Shown here: piece after piece, positions 53,123 to 62,959 of the stretch
How the letters are laid out: every line of letters starts with the position of its first letter
How positions within the stretch are numbered: the stretch's first letter is position 1
Assembly: GCF_000497045.1 (NCBI RefSeq)
Contig: NW_015961950.1
Coordinates: 378,553-442,552, forward strand
From: Kalmanozyma brasiliensis GHG001
Taxonomy: Eukaryota; Basidiomycota; Ustilaginomycetes; Ustilaginales
Direction: 5' to 3'
Length of the DNA stretch: 64,000 bases
The notes under the pieces: generated by a model
Database searches by the model: none
The model's input: only the letters and a program-made list of their open reading frames with translations
What the model was told of the DNA's origin: nothing
Program-made: the position numbers and the translations under genes

Positions 53123-55711
53123 ATGAACGGCGTCAAGCACGATACACCTAGTGCTGCTCCAGCAATCCCACCAAAGCAGTCGTCATCCAGCAGCCCTGGA
53201 CAGACCGCTGCGAACATGTCTGAAAAGGCGCTTCCTCCCATTCAAGGCGCCCTTCAATCCGCCAAGCAAAGCGTCAAGGATGTCGTCGATCCCTCCTCTG
53301 AATATCCAGTACCGCAGTCGACCCCAGACTCGCAGATCGCAGACTACGTCCTCGTCTTCCAGCACATCTCGAAAAAGCATCTTCGCTCCTCAACAAAGGT
53401 GCCTGCCTCGGAGCGAGCCAAGATCGCCGCAGAGTATGATAACCTGATCTCACGCATTCGCGGCACGGGTCTGCAGGTTACCAGTCGCGAGGGGTCCAAA
53501 GGCTCTGGTCAGATCCTCATCTTCGTCAAGGCTGATGCGCAGCTTCTGCACAGGCTGGCACGTCAGGAGGCGCTCTCGGACTATCTGCACGGCGTGCTCT
53601 CGGTGCAACCTCCCCCTCCGCGCTCGTCCAGCTTGCAAGGCTCCAACCAATCCTCAGCCTTGCACTTGACGCCAGCATCACGACTGCGATTGGTCGACTC
53701 GCTGCTGACGCTGCCCGACCTGGCCAGTCACGCCGTCAAGGACGCCGGTGGTCAGTCGCAAGTTCCCTCCGGCGCGGGTCTGCGCCTCGGTCTCACCGAA
53801 TTCCCGCACCTCGTCGATATGAGTGCCATCCACGACCCTGTCTACAACAAAGCCTGGATCAAGCGCTGGTCGCACACCTCGCCCGCCAAAGCCTTCTACG
53901 GCGTGGGTCTCGAAGACCTCGATTCGATCCGCGAGCATTTCGGCGAGGACGTCGCACTCTACTTTGGCTTCCTCAACTACTACTTCCAGGCGCTGGCACC
54001 GGCCGCTTTGCTGGGACTTTCGTTCTGGCTGCTCGGCCGACCCTTTTCGCCCATCTACTCGCTCGGGCTCGTCTCGTGGTCGTGCCTCACAGTCGAGCTG
54101 TGGAGGATGAAGGAGCGGAAGCTGGCGGTTCGTTGGGGCACCCTCGGTGTATCGGAAGTCGATCGTCGCCGACACGACTTTATGCCTCGAACTACGCGAA
54201 CCGACCCTGCTACCGAGGAGACCGAGGAGGTGTTCGAGTGGTGGCGTCGCGAGCTGCGCGTGGTTCTCTCGTTGCCCATCGTCGCGTTCTTCGCTTCGGC
54301 GCTGGCAGCGACGATGACGCTCATGTTTGTGGTGGAGATCTTCATCACTCAGCTCTACCACGGACCGCTAAAGCAAGCGGTGCCATTCATCCCGACCGCG
54401 CTGCTGGTGGTCGCAGTGCCACAAATCATGGCTGCCTGGCAGGCGACTGCAGTAGCCATCACAAAGTGGGAGAACCACTACAGCTCCAAATCGTACGACT
54501 ACTCTCTCACCCTCAAACGCTTTGCCATGCAGGCGATCACCGCGTACGGCGCGCTCACCCTCAGCGCCTACGTGTACATCCCGTTCGGCGAGATGATCAT
54601 GGAAACCATGGTGTCGCGCGGCTTCTTCGAGGATTCCATCCGCGAGGCCAAACTTCAAGGCAAGATCTCGGAAAAGGGCATCGATTTCCACATCAACCCC
54701 GACCGCATGCATACGCAGCTCTTTGCGGTGAGCGTCACGAGTCAGTTTGTCAACGCCTTCACCGAGTTGGCGCTCCCGGTGCTGATGCGCAAATTTGCCG
54801 AGTGGCGAGAGGAGCGGGCGGAGAAGAAGACGTCCAATGGCGCTGGTCAGACTCCTACGCGTCAGGGGTCTGTCGACACCACCTCTTCCGGCGAGTCAAC
54901 CCCGGGTGGGGACGACAGGGAGGAGTCGGAACGACGTTTTGTCTCGCGCGTTCGACGAGAACTCCTCCTGCCACCCTACGATCTTTTCGGCGACTATGCG
55001 GAGATGGCCACCCAATTCGGCTTCATTGTGCTTTGGTCTGTCTCCTGGCCCCTCTCACCCGTGATGGGTTTCGTCAATAACTTCTTCGAACTCCGTTCGG
55101 ATGCGGCCAAGATCAGTGTCAACAATCGCCGACCCATCCCTGTTCGCGCCGAGACCATCGGGCCGTGGCTCGAGACGTTTGGGCTGATTGCGTGGCTCGG
55201 CGCTCTCAACAACGCTGCACTCGTCTACCTCTTCCAGCAGAGCGATCAGGCGCTGTTGGACGGACACAGTCGATACGAGACGACGATGCGAAGTCATTTG
55301 CATCCGAGCAATGTCACTATGGGGGAGGGGGCGCAGAGTGCGCTGAGCTTCTCGAGACTGCTTCCGCGGCACGTGCCGACGAGCGGACCCGCCGGGGCGA
55401 TTGTCGCGGCCATCCTGGTGGCGTTGTTGGCCGAACACGTGTATGGGCTCGTGAGGAGCGGCGTGAGGCATATATTGGAGAGACTCATCTGGAGGGGGTC
55501 GAACGAGGAGATGATTGTGAGGAGGAGAGAGTGGATGCTGCGTGTCGAGACGATGAAGAGTCACGTCGACGGGCAGATGGACCAGGAGAAGAGGGGGGTG
55601 GAGAAGATCCGGCAGTCCATGGAGGGCGATGCCGGTGTGAGCGAGGGATTCTGGAGCCAGCACAAGGATGTTGGTGCCGAAGCGATTCGTGGGTCTGGCA
55701 AGGTCGAATAG
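53123..55711 (+). CDS. Anoctamin (TMEM16 / Ist2-like) membrane protein
   Basis: 862 residues from ATG 53123. The N-terminal ~300 residues are cytosolic: a Ser/Pro-rich start and a folded part with FQHISKKHLRSS and ISRIRGTGLQVTSREG. The anoctamin domain begins near residue 285 (HFGEDVALYFGFLNYYFQALAPAALLG) and contains about ten hydrophobic segments, for example VVLSLPIVAFFASALAATM, AITAYGALTLSAYVYIPFGE, and FGFIVLWSVSWPLSPVMGF followed by NNFFELRSDAAK, a typical block near the ion/lipid pathway. Fungal members such as Ist2 tether cortical ER to the plasma membrane; others scramble lipids. The long basic Ist2 tail is not evident, the C-terminus being a short charged helix, so scramblase and tether roles cannot be separated. 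Convergent with LSM4, 128 bp apart. Confidence 0.85.
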   Translation: MNGVKHDTPSAAPAIPPKQSSSSSPGQTAANMSEKALPPIQGALQSAKQSVKDVVDPSSEYPVPQSTPDSQIADYVLVFQHISKKHLRSSTKVPASERAKIAAEYDNLISRIRGTGLQVTSREGSKGSGQILIFVKADAQLLHRLARQEALSDYLHGVLSVQPPPPRSSSLQGSNQSSALHLTPASRLRLVDSLLTLPDLASHAVKDAGGQSQVPSGAGLRLGLTEFPHLVDMSAIHDPVYNKAWIKRWSHTSPAKAFYGVGLEDLDSIREHFGEDVALYFGFLNYYFQALAPAALLGLSFWLLGRPFSPIYSLGLVSWSCLTVELWRMKERKLAVRWGTLGVSEVDRRRHDFMPRTTRTDPATEETEEVFEWWRRELRVVLSLPIVAFFASALAATMTLMFVVEIFITQLYHGPLKQAVPFIPTALLVVAVPQIMAAWQATAVAITKWENHYSSKSYDYSLTLKRFAMQAITAYGALTLSAYVYIPFGEMIMETMVSRGFFEDSIREAKLQGKISEKGIDFHINPDRMHTQLFAVSVTSQFVNAFTELALPVLMRKFAEWREERAEKKTSNGAGQTPTRQGSVDTTSSGESTPGGDDREESERRFVSRVRRELLLPPYDLFGDYAEMATQFGFIVLWSVSWPLSPVMGFVNNFFELRSDAAKISVNNRRPIPVRAETIGPWLETFGLIAWLGALNNAALVYLFQQSDQALLDGHSRYETTMRSHLHPSNVTMGEGAQSALSFSRLLPRHVPTSGPAGAIVAAILVALLAEHVYGLVRSGVRHILERLIWRGSNEEMIVRRREWMLRVETMKSHVDGQMDQEKRGVEKIRQSMEGDAGVSEGFWSQHKDVGAEAIRGSGKVE

Positions 55712-55839
55712 ATGCGAAGCGTTCGAGCATCGTGGTTGGTTTCATCGACGTGATCACATGGAATTGTACGCTGTGTTGCATGTTATGTGGATTGGATCTG
55801 TGCCGTGTGTGATGTGTTGATACAAGAGAGCGGATTGGC

Positions 55840-56547
55840 TTACTGACCTCGTCCCCTTCCCCTTCCGCCACCACCACCACCACCCCTCCCTCCCCGGTCG
55901 CCGCCAGCACCGCCGCGTCCACCACCCCGATTAAAGCCTCTTCCACCACCACCACCGCCGCGGTTGCCTAGGCTGACACCACCAGACAATCCACCTCCAC
56001 CCTGCTGTCGCTGCTTGCGCGCCTGCTCCTCCTGCTCCTTGACCTGGTCGATCACCGAATCTGCTACTCGGCAGTACTTGATCGTGCTACCACGGATGTA
56101 GCACTCTTTTTGCTTCCAGAACTGTTCACCGCTCTATTTTACATTAACATCAAGAAAGTTGTCAGTGAATGAGCGTTATGAGAGGCAATAAGCTGGGAAG
56201 GAGGAGACTCACAGCACTTGTCTCGTATACCTCGCGCAGAGTGAGGTTCATGAAGTTGTCGCACGCGACCAGGTGGCCATTGAACGTCGAGCCGTTTTTG
56301 AGTTCGACGAGCTGTGCCGATGAGATCAAATGAAGCGAGGAGCGAAGCAGAGTCAGCGAGAGTTCGAGGTTGCAATGTAAGCCGGACACAACTTTGCAAC
56401 TTACCATTGGCTTGTCTTTCGCCGCATTGAGCAACGACAATGGCAACTGCACAGGAGAAGGACAGAGGAAAGAGGAGGTCAGCATCTTTGGTCGGGGTTC
56501 GCAGTTTTGACTGTCAACTGTGTTCTGTACGGCTGAAGACGCACCAT
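55840..56547 (-). CDS. LSM4: U6 snRNA-associated protein LSm4
   Basis: Four coding exons: 56545-56547, 56405-56446, 56213-56311 and 55840-56133, with introns of 98, 93 and 79 bp that all obey GT-AG. The product has 145 residues: [15 protein letters not shown], then the Sm1 motif ([22 protein letters not shown]) and Sm2 ([11 protein letters not shown]), and an Arg/Gly-rich tail (RGG repeats) that in yeast Lsm4 promotes P-body assembly. LSm1-7 acts in decapping and LSm2-8 in U6 snRNP. The first exon contains only the start codon, so a reading of the genomic frame misses the N-terminus. Other starts were rejected because MLPLSLL is the conserved LSm4 beginning. Confidence 0.93.
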
Positions 56548-57004
56548 AATGGAGTATGTTGTAGCTAGCAGCGAGCGCTATGTGAGAGGTGTTGCGTCGA
56601 GGGTGATCCTTCTGGTTTAGACAGAGGAGATGTATTCGGACGAGTTGATCTGCCGGTCGATTTGCGATCCTTGTTCGCTGGTTGGCAAAAGTCGTAAGTG
56701 GCCCCGCTACCCTCGCAGATGAAGATGTGCGATGTGCTGAAGCTGACTGGCCACGACCTGGGTGAAGTGATGCCAGGGAGATGATGGTCCAAGTGTTGAA
56801 GATGTGATGAGGATGCTTGGTTTGTGCTCTTCGCGTCCACTCCACTCGCCCCGATCTGGCGTCGACCCCACCCGATCCATTTTTCTTCTCAACTTGGCTG
56901 AGTCGCAAGACACCGTCAAGCTGCATGTTTCTCCACCCTAACCGCAACTCCTTATCCTTCCACCATCCATCCACCCATCACACGACGGGGAGCGCTCTCG
57001 GACC
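56548..57004. promoter_or_regulatory. Divergent promoter of LSM4 and the Nab2-like gene
   Basis: About 460 bp separate the two start codons; no obvious TATA box was seen. Confidence 0.55.
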
Positions 57005-58657
57005 ATGTCGAGCTTCCGCAACTTGGATGTGCAGCTCGCACAGTGCGAGGGCTTGCAGCAGGCCATCCAGGTCGAGCTCGCCAACCGCGAATACTCGTCC
57101 GAAGACGACCCTGTCATGGCCGAATACATCGTCGTCATGCTCGCCAACCAGAAGACCGCCGAGCAGATCACGGCCGAGATGAAAGAGCTCATTGGGGACG
57201 AGTACGATGGCGCATTTACAGAGTGGATCTGGAAGGCGACACGGAGCTTCCTCGAACAACATGGCGCTGCGACTGACGCTGCGGAGGGCAGTACTTCTGC
57301 TGCCGCCGTTGCGTCCGGGTCGATTTCCAACACCGGCGCTGCCGAAGATTCAGCGCGCACGCGCAATGCCCGTTTGAGGCGAAGCAGGTCCCCTCAGGCG
57401 TCTGGCTCGGCTTCTCGCGCTCGTGACAACAGGAGGAGCAGATCTCCAGCGCAGTTGAATGCTCGTCGCGGCGACCAGAGGCGGTCAAGAAGCAGATCCC
57501 CACCTGCACCGGCATCACAACGCCGAGATCATAGAATGTCGAGAGACTACAGCAGCAACGAAGCGTGGAAGAACTCATCCTCCACGCGGCGGGACGAACA
57601 AACCGCATTCGACGGCGCGGCGTACTGGCGAAACAAGGCGGAGGAACGACGCAGGAATCCACCACCGCGGGTGGGGGCTCCTCCCGGCGAACGGGCGTTT
57701 CAGAGTGCCTATGATCAAGCTGTGCGCAACTCTCTAGCCGACACAGCACCCAACGGAAATGCGGGCAGGGAGCTGTTCCCGACTCCGAATCGTAACGACG
57801 ACCCCGAGCCGCCGACATACGAACAAACAGGCGGCATCAGCATCTTTGGCCGCGCCGGCATTCCGGATCCACGAGCGGCAGAGTTTGTCCCTTCTTTCGC
57901 CGCTGTACAGCCAGCAGCAGAGCCCTCAATTGTTGCGCCTGAAGCAGCTGCAAACGGTCAATCGTCCATCTTCTCGCGCATCGACCCGATGCTGCCGGAC
58001 AACCAGCCTCCCCCCGCAGCAGCTCCAGAATCCACCCATTCGAGCGACTTCCCCACCGCGCCCACCGAAACCTCAATCTGCCGCTGGAACCTCGGCTGCA
58101 CCAATCCCATGTGTCCCTACTCGCACGCATCGCCATCCGCCGCAGGACCCAATGGCGACCCCAACGCGCTCGTTCTCAGCCAGCAGAACTGCCGTTACGG
58201 TGCAGGCTGCACGAACAAGGACTGCACGCGGAGCCACGTCAGTCCTGCTGTGGCGCGCATCCGACCACGAGCTGCTGCGCCGGTATCTTTCGCTCCCGCT
58301 GTGGCGCCCGCACCGGTGGCACGACAAACACTGTCAATGGACACGGCGCTCCCGAGCCAATCTACGTCTCGACCGTGTCGATTCGGCGCGGCATGCACGC
58401 GGGGAGATTGCTTCTTCTCCCACCCACCGTCGCGGTCCGGCCCTTCGAGCGGCGTTGCGTCGAGCACACCGTGCCGGTTCGGTCTGGGCTGCACTCGTGC
58501 GGATTGCTACTTTTCCCATCCCCCTGGTCAACGCGCCATCGCACAGGGGGGGACGGTCAACAGACTCGCCGTGTTCGCGCAGAGCGACGAGCAGATGGAA
58601 ATCATCATTCCCGGTAGCGCAGAGCGGGAGGGAAGCACGCCCGGCATCACTACATAA
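57005..58657 (+). CDS. NAB2: Nab2-like poly(A) RNA-binding CCCH zinc-finger protein
   Basis: 550 residues; ATG 57005 has ACC before it. The N-terminal ~85 residues form a helical PWI-like domain (DVQLAQCEGLQQAIQVELANRE, EYIVVMLANQKTAEQITAEMKELIG) as in Nab2/ZC3H14, where it contacts the nuclear pore protein Mlp1. An RS/SR-rich segment (about 118-180) follows, then disordered Pro/Ala sequence. Near the C-terminus are four C-x5-C-x4-C-x3-H fingers: CRWNLGCTNPMCPYSH, CRYGAGCTNKDCTRSH, CRFGAACTRGDCFFSH and CRFGLGCTRADCYFSH. This spacing is characteristic of Nab2-type poly(A)-binding fingers. Predicted role: control of poly(A) tail length and mRNA export from the nucleus. Yeast Nab2 has seven fingers; only four are visible here. 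Confidence 0.88.
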   Translation: MSSFRNLDVQLAQCEGLQQAIQVELANREYSSEDDPVMAEYIVVMLANQKTAEQITAEMKELIGDEYDGAFTEWIWKATRSFLEQHGAATDAAEGSTSAAAVASGSISNTGAAEDSARTRNARLRRSRSPQASGSASRARDNRRSRSPAQLNARRGDQRRSRSRSPPAPASQRRDHRMSRDYSSNEAWKNSSSTRRDEQTAFDGAAYWRNKAEERRRNPPPRVGAPPGERAFQSAYDQAVRNSLADTAPNGNAGRELFPTPNRNDDPEPPTYEQTGGISIFGRAGIPDPRAAEFVPSFAAVQPAAEPSIVAPEAAANGQSSIFSRIDPMLPDNQPPPAAAPESTHSSDFPTAPTETSICRWNLGCTNPMCPYSHASPSAAGPNGDPNALVLSQQNCRYGAGCTNKDCTRSHVSPAVARIRPRAAAPVSFAPAVAPAPVARQTLSMDTALPSQSTSRPCRFGAACTRGDCFFSHPPSRSGPSSGVASSTPCRFGLGCTRADCYFSHPPGQRAIAQGGTVNRLAVFAQSDEQMEIIIPGSAEREGSTPGITT

Positions 58658-58724
58658 CTTTCAGAAATATACCTTTTGCTCACCAACTTCATTTGCAGTG
58701 TGTTTGTGTTGTGTGAGCGGGGTG

Positions 58725-59726
58725 CTAGTCGCCGCGCAACGCGAGCCAAGGGTGAACGGTGGAGCTGGAGCACGTGTGCCATTCGCACATGCAGTTCGAC
58801 GTTGAGGAGGTGGCGTAGTCGAGGCATTTGTGTGCGCGTACCTCCGGCTCGGTTGGCAGACGCCTGGCGACATTCCAGACGTCTTTGATCACTTGCTTGG
58901 GGTTGGTTGAGGACTTCGTGCATTCAGTTGCGTGTCCTTTGGCCAACGTCGCGCCTTTGTTCGAATTCGATTTGGTAGGAACTTCGGACGCTTCCTTGCC
59001 TTGTCTGGCCATCGCATTTGCTCCATCATTGATCACCTTCGCACATTCCTTCGCCATGTTCACACCTCGATCCTTTCCCTTGGTCACCTCGACGCTTTGC
59101 TCGGCTGCCGGGCAGGTGGTAACGAGCTTCGATCGGGGCACATACGTACTCGCCGTATACCTATCATGCACATGCCCCGGCTGCTGCTCAAATTCGGTCG
59201 TCCAATCCACCACAAAACGGGGTCCGACCAGATTTCCCATACACACACCGCCGTCGTCCATCAGAACCACCAGTTCCACGGCGTCCACGTCCGCACTCCA
59301 TCCATGAACGATGCCGAAAACGCCGTGTTGGAGCGTGCGAGCGTACGCAATGAGATCTTCGTACTCCACCGGCGAGGGTGCATACATGAGCTGAAACGTG
59401 GGCTTAGAGGTGATAGTGGAGAGAGAGAGAGGGCTCGACGTGTGAATGAGGAGAACCAGCCGGAGTGCTGCGTCGTGAGGTGGACGGGGGAGACGTCGAA
59501 CAACAGGATCTCGTGTGGTGCGGTGGGGGTTGGGGGAGGGACGGACATGCTGGCGCATGCGAGTGCAGGTGCCCCAAAGTAAAGGGTAGATACGACGAGC
59601 TGGGAGGAGTGTAGCAAGGTGAGAAGCAGGGAGGGACTCAGATGGCAAAGTGCGCAAACGGCACCAGGAGCTGTGGAGAGACTCCTTCGGAAAAGCGATG
59701 CCTCTTGCGCAGAAACGGCGCAGCAC
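58725..59726 (-). CDS. Hypothetical protein, start uncertain
   Basis: The minus-strand frame is 333 codons, but only the part after about 59390 (from MYAPSPVEYEDLIAYARTLQHGV) looks like coding sequence. That part reads VFGIVHGWSADVDAVELVVLMDDGGVCMGNLVGPRFVVDWTTEFEQQPG and then a Lys/Ala/Thr-rich, likely disordered tail with several Cys. An upstream frame at 59553 (MSVPPPTPTAPHEILLFDVSP) could be a first exon. Joining it to CTCATGTAT after the TTTCAG ending at 59391 would keep phase with a 95-bp intron, but the donor GTCCAC is weak. I do not recognise the family. Convergent with the Nab2-like gene, 67 bp apart. Confidence 0.45.
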   Translation of the reverse strand: MLRRFCARGIAFPKESLHSSWCRLRTLPSESLPASHLATLLPARRIYPLLWGTCTRMRQHVRPSPNPHRTTRDPVVRRLPRPPHDAALRLVLLIHTSSPLSLSTITSKPTFQLMYAPSPVEYEDLIAYARTLQHGVFGIVHGWSADVDAVELVVLMDDGGVCMGNLVGPRFVVDWTTEFEQQPGHVHDRYTASTYVPRSKLVTTCPAAEQSVEVTKGKDRGVNMAKECAKVINDGANAMARQGKEASEVPTKSNSNKGATLAKGHATECTKSSTNPKQVIKDVWNVARRLPTEPEVRAHKCLDYATSSTSNCMCEWHTCSSSTVHPWLALRGD

Positions 59727-60322
59727 GGCCTGTTTCGGAATGTAGGCCAGTCGCCAGGCGTCCTTACGTCAAACTTAGTTCTCGCACGAGGGGGACCCCC
59801 GCTGTCCTCTCAGCAACCGCTCCCTCCCGGTATACCCCGGCGCAAAGTCGTCAGGAATCTCGAAAGATCTACCACGAGCTGAAAGGGCCAGCGAGATGAA
59901 GTTGCACTTGTAAAGCAGCTCGAAAGGTTCTGCCATGGTCGGCAGCACGAAAGGCCCAGCGAAATGAAGTCGCACAGATAAGCGACCTTCGGTCTTGGTC
60001 CAACCACCCACTCGGTCAGCTGCTCATCTGCCCTTTATCTACCCAATCTGGCGTGCTTCCATCCCCCTCCCAGATGTCACAGCCTCATCGGTTAGTTGCC
60101 TTCGTTGTCAAACGTTTTCGCCAACTCCTCCACCCGCTCCTTCAGCAGCACCGTTCTCGGTAGCAACGAGATCAGCGTGCGCTCGAGACCTCGTGGCTGC
60201 CACGTGCAACGCTTCCATTGTTCGACCCTCCAGAGCGGTCCAAGCGTGCATCCTTCTTGCAAATCCATTCTACGTCTGCGCGGGTCTGCACGGGCCTCAC
60301 TGGTCGTCAAAAGCGCTCAGAG
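59727..60322. promoter_or_regulatory. Upstream region with a spaced direct repeat
   Basis: Contains two related copies of a ~30-bp element at 59881-59910 and 59949-59978 (core GAAAGG-GCC-CAGCGA-ATGAAGT-GCAC, with a few mismatches), 68 bp apart. It is upstream of both the hypothetical gene (-) and the long disordered protein (+). An in-frame ATG at 60218 exists but 60323 is the better start. Confidence 0.5.
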
Positions 60323-62959
60323 ATGGATGCCTCCTCATCATCAACCGGTCCACCATCCGCACAGGAGGAGCGTCGAGATTCTGCAGCACAGGAAAATTGC
60401 GAGGGTTCTCCAGCCGAAACGACTGCGATCACAATCAGTCCGACTGCTGCACACGAGCCGTTGGAAGTGTCTGGTGAGCAGACGCCTCAGACGAACGAGA
60501 AGGATTCATCTGAAGCAGCAGTCTGTTCTCCAACCGCACAGGAGACTCGTAGGAGCTCTCCAGCCGTCACGACCTGTCAGGCAAGGAAAGACACTGGATT
60601 CGAGCTCGCTACCACACACGAGCCGCCGGAAGTCTCTGGCGAGCAGGCGGACCAGGCGAACGAAAAGGCTTCAACCGAAGCATCAGTCCCTTCTCAAACC
60701 GAACAGAAAGATTGCGAGGGCTCTCCGGGCGTCACGATCACACAGGCAAGCACAGCCACCGAAGTCGAGCTCGCTACTCCACACGAACCCTCTCCAGCCA
60801 GCAGCGCTGGAGCGACGATAAGCACGGCAAGCCCAGCCACCGAAGTCGAGCCAACTGCCGCACACGAACCACCCGAAATCTCTGGTAAGGTAGACAGCTC
60901 GCAGGTGCCCGAGACCGAATCCGCTCCCCAAGAGGCCCTCTGCACTTCAGAGAAGCCGAAGAAGCCAAAGAGGCAGCTCTCCGAGACGCATCTGCAAGCG
61001 GTCCGGCAGAACGCGGCCAAAGGCCGGCAGGCCTGGTCCGCGAAGGCTTCTGCTGCTCGAGCCGACCCGAACAGGCCCAAGAGAAAGGTTAGCGAACCCC
61101 ATCGGGAAGCGCTTCTCCAGAATCTTGCTAAGGCGAGGGAGGCAAGGAGCGACATGGCGCGTCGCAGACAGCGAAGGCGAGCGCAGGGATTGACTGTGAA
61201 AGATGATAGGGAAGACGGGATGACTGCAGAGAACGCCGATGGTGGTGTCGAGATCCGCGGAGATCAGCAGCCCAGCGAAACGGCTGACGAAGCGGTCGCA
61301 AGTCAAGCAGTCGAGACCAGACAAGAAGTGGTCCAACAGATGACGAGTTCAGCTGTGATACCGAGGTCGCCTCATCCAGCGGCTTACAACGAAGTGATCG
61401 CGGGTCGGGCAGACGAAATTGCGCAAGAAGCGGTCGAGTGGATGGCAAGCTCAGCTGCGATGCCGGGATCGCCACATCCCGAGATTGCCAGCGAAGCGAT
61501 TGCATGTCAGGCAAACGAAGACGGTCAAGAGACGATCCAGCAGATGACAGGCCCGGCGGTGACGCCAGGATCGCCTCAGGCACGTGCTTCTTCGCCGATC
61601 TGCTTCACTTGGGCAGACGTGGACCCATCAGAAGAGGAGGACGAGCTTGTGTCGAGTCAAGAGGAGGGATGTCGGCCCAGTCAAGAAGTGAGCTTTCGGC
61701 AAGAGACGACCGGGAGTACAGATCATAGCGTGGAAGCCCAGCAGCAAGCTGTCCCACTCGAGCCTATCGCTCAATCGGTTCCAAGTCCCGCCGTTCAGAT
61801 CACGCTCGAAGCACCGAGGCAGCCCGTGGTGACCGACGATGATGAGCCCAGCCTCTTCATTGAACTCAAGAGGCTGCCTCCGGGGATCAGGTCGCAATAT
61901 TATAATATTCCGACCAACGATGATCTGCTTCCACCCGTCCGAAAGGGGGTGACGAGCGACATTGTCGAGATCAGCAGCGATAGCGAAGGCGGCGAAGACC
62001 TTGATACCGGCACCAAACGACGGGGTCGGCGTCAGATCCAAACTTCAGTCAAGACTACGCGCCGACAGAAGCGGGTGCGTCAGGAGGAGATGCCAGATAC
62101 TTCTGATGGCGAGTACGAGGAGGAGAACGAAGGCGAGGAGGAGGAGGAGGAGGAGGAGGACGAGGAGGAGGACGAAGGCGAGTACGAAGAGGAGACGGAC
62201 ACATCAGACGAAAGGTGGGGCGAGAAGAGAAAGGCAAGGGCATTAGCTCGAGCGAGGCGTGTAGAGGCGACGCGATCGCTCGCAAAGAGCAAAGTGTCGC
62301 CCACCAAACGCAAACGTAAAGTGCAAGCGTCGCCTACGAAAAGGACCCGGCAGAGGCGCGATCCAGAAACAGTCTTCTTGGGTTTCTTCAGCCCGACTCA
62401 ACCCGAAACGATCACTGCCAAGCGTGGGTTTCGTCGGACCGTGTCGGCGCCCAATGCTAGCAGCAGCCGCGAAACATACCCCGCCGTGGCCGCCAGCTCG
62501 AGTCACTCCCAGTCGTCGTCCCAGCAAAGTTACTCCCAATCGTCGTCCCAGTCAACCCGCTATTCTTCGGTATCGTCCACCACGCGAACCACCCCTTCAA
62601 CGCGAAGTGGGACATTCTCCACCCCTTCGACCTCCTTTTCCACCGCAGCAAGTAGCATCGATCAAAACCTTCTCCAACGCATCGTGCGAGAGGTGTCCGA
62701 ACGCGTCTACTCGGAGATGGCACCGTCGCTTCAGGGTCGCAGTTTGATACGAAGCGAGTCGGTCAAATCTCAGGTGTACGAGGAGCACTTTCCGGATCTC
62801 GAGGAGGACGACGAGCTGGACGACCGACAAGCACGGTCCAGTTCGCCATTTGACCCGCCACAAGGGTCCTACTTGGTTGACGTCAAGGCGGGGATGGAGC
62901 GCAACAGAGAGCTGTTCATGCGCTTGTCGGGTTTGCTGCCTGATCAGCCAGAGCGTTAG
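60323..62959 (+). CDS. Long disordered, probably nuclear protein of unknown function
   Basis: 878 residues from ATG 60323. I do not recognise the family. In order: degenerate repeats containing HEPPEVSGEQ (about 33-190); a basic tandem motif, PKRQLSETHLQAVRQNAAKGR and PKRKVSEPHREALLQNLAKAR, 36 residues apart (about 211-260), followed by RRRQRRRA; degenerate ~35-residue repeats with QMTSSAVIPRSPHP and WMASSAAMPGSPHP (about 321-420); a Glu/Asp run (about 596-626); Lys/Arg-rich stretches; a Ser/Thr/Gln-rich stretch; and a C-terminal helical block IDQNLLQRIVREVSERVYSEM (about 779) and VKAGMERNRELFMRLSGLLP. Alternating basic and acidic low-complexity blocks suggest a chromatin or nucleolar protein. 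Function is unknown. Confidence 0.7.
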   Translation: MDASSSSTGPPSAQEERRDSAAQENCEGSPAETTAITISPTAAHEPLEVSGEQTPQTNEKDSSEAAVCSPTAQETRRSSPAVTTCQARKDTGFELATTHEPPEVSGEQADQANEKASTEASVPSQTEQKDCEGSPGVTITQASTATEVELATPHEPSPASSAGATISTASPATEVEPTAAHEPPEISGKVDSSQVPETESAPQEALCTSEKPKKPKRQLSETHLQAVRQNAAKGRQAWSAKASAARADPNRPKRKVSEPHREALLQNLAKAREARSDMARRRQRRRAQGLTVKDDREDGMTAENADGGVEIRGDQQPSETADEAVASQAVETRQEVVQQMTSSAVIPRSPHPAAYNEVIAGRADEIAQEAVEWMASSAAMPGSPHPEIASEAIACQANEDGQETIQQMTGPAVTPGSPQARASSPICFTWADVDPSEEEDELVSSQEEGCRPSQEVSFRQETTGSTDHSVEAQQQAVPLEPIAQSVPSPAVQITLEAPRQPVVTDDDEPSLFIELKRLPPGIRSQYYNIPTNDDLLPPVRKGVTSDIVEISSDSEGGEDLDTGTKRRGRRQIQTSVKTTRRQKRVRQEEMPDTSDGEYEEENEGEEEEEEEEDEEEDEGEYEEETDTSDERWGEKRKARALARARRVEATRSLAKSKVSPTKRKRKVQASPTKRTRQRRDPETVFLGFFSPTQPETITAKRGFRRTVSAPNASSSRETYPAVAASSSHSQSSSQQSYSQSSSQSTRYSSVSSTTRTTPSTRSGTFSTPSTSFSTAASSIDQNLLQRIVREVSERVYSEMAPSLQGRSLIRSESVKSQVYEEHFPDLEEDDELDDRQARSSSPFDPPQGSYLVDVKAGMERNRELFMRLSGLLPDQPER

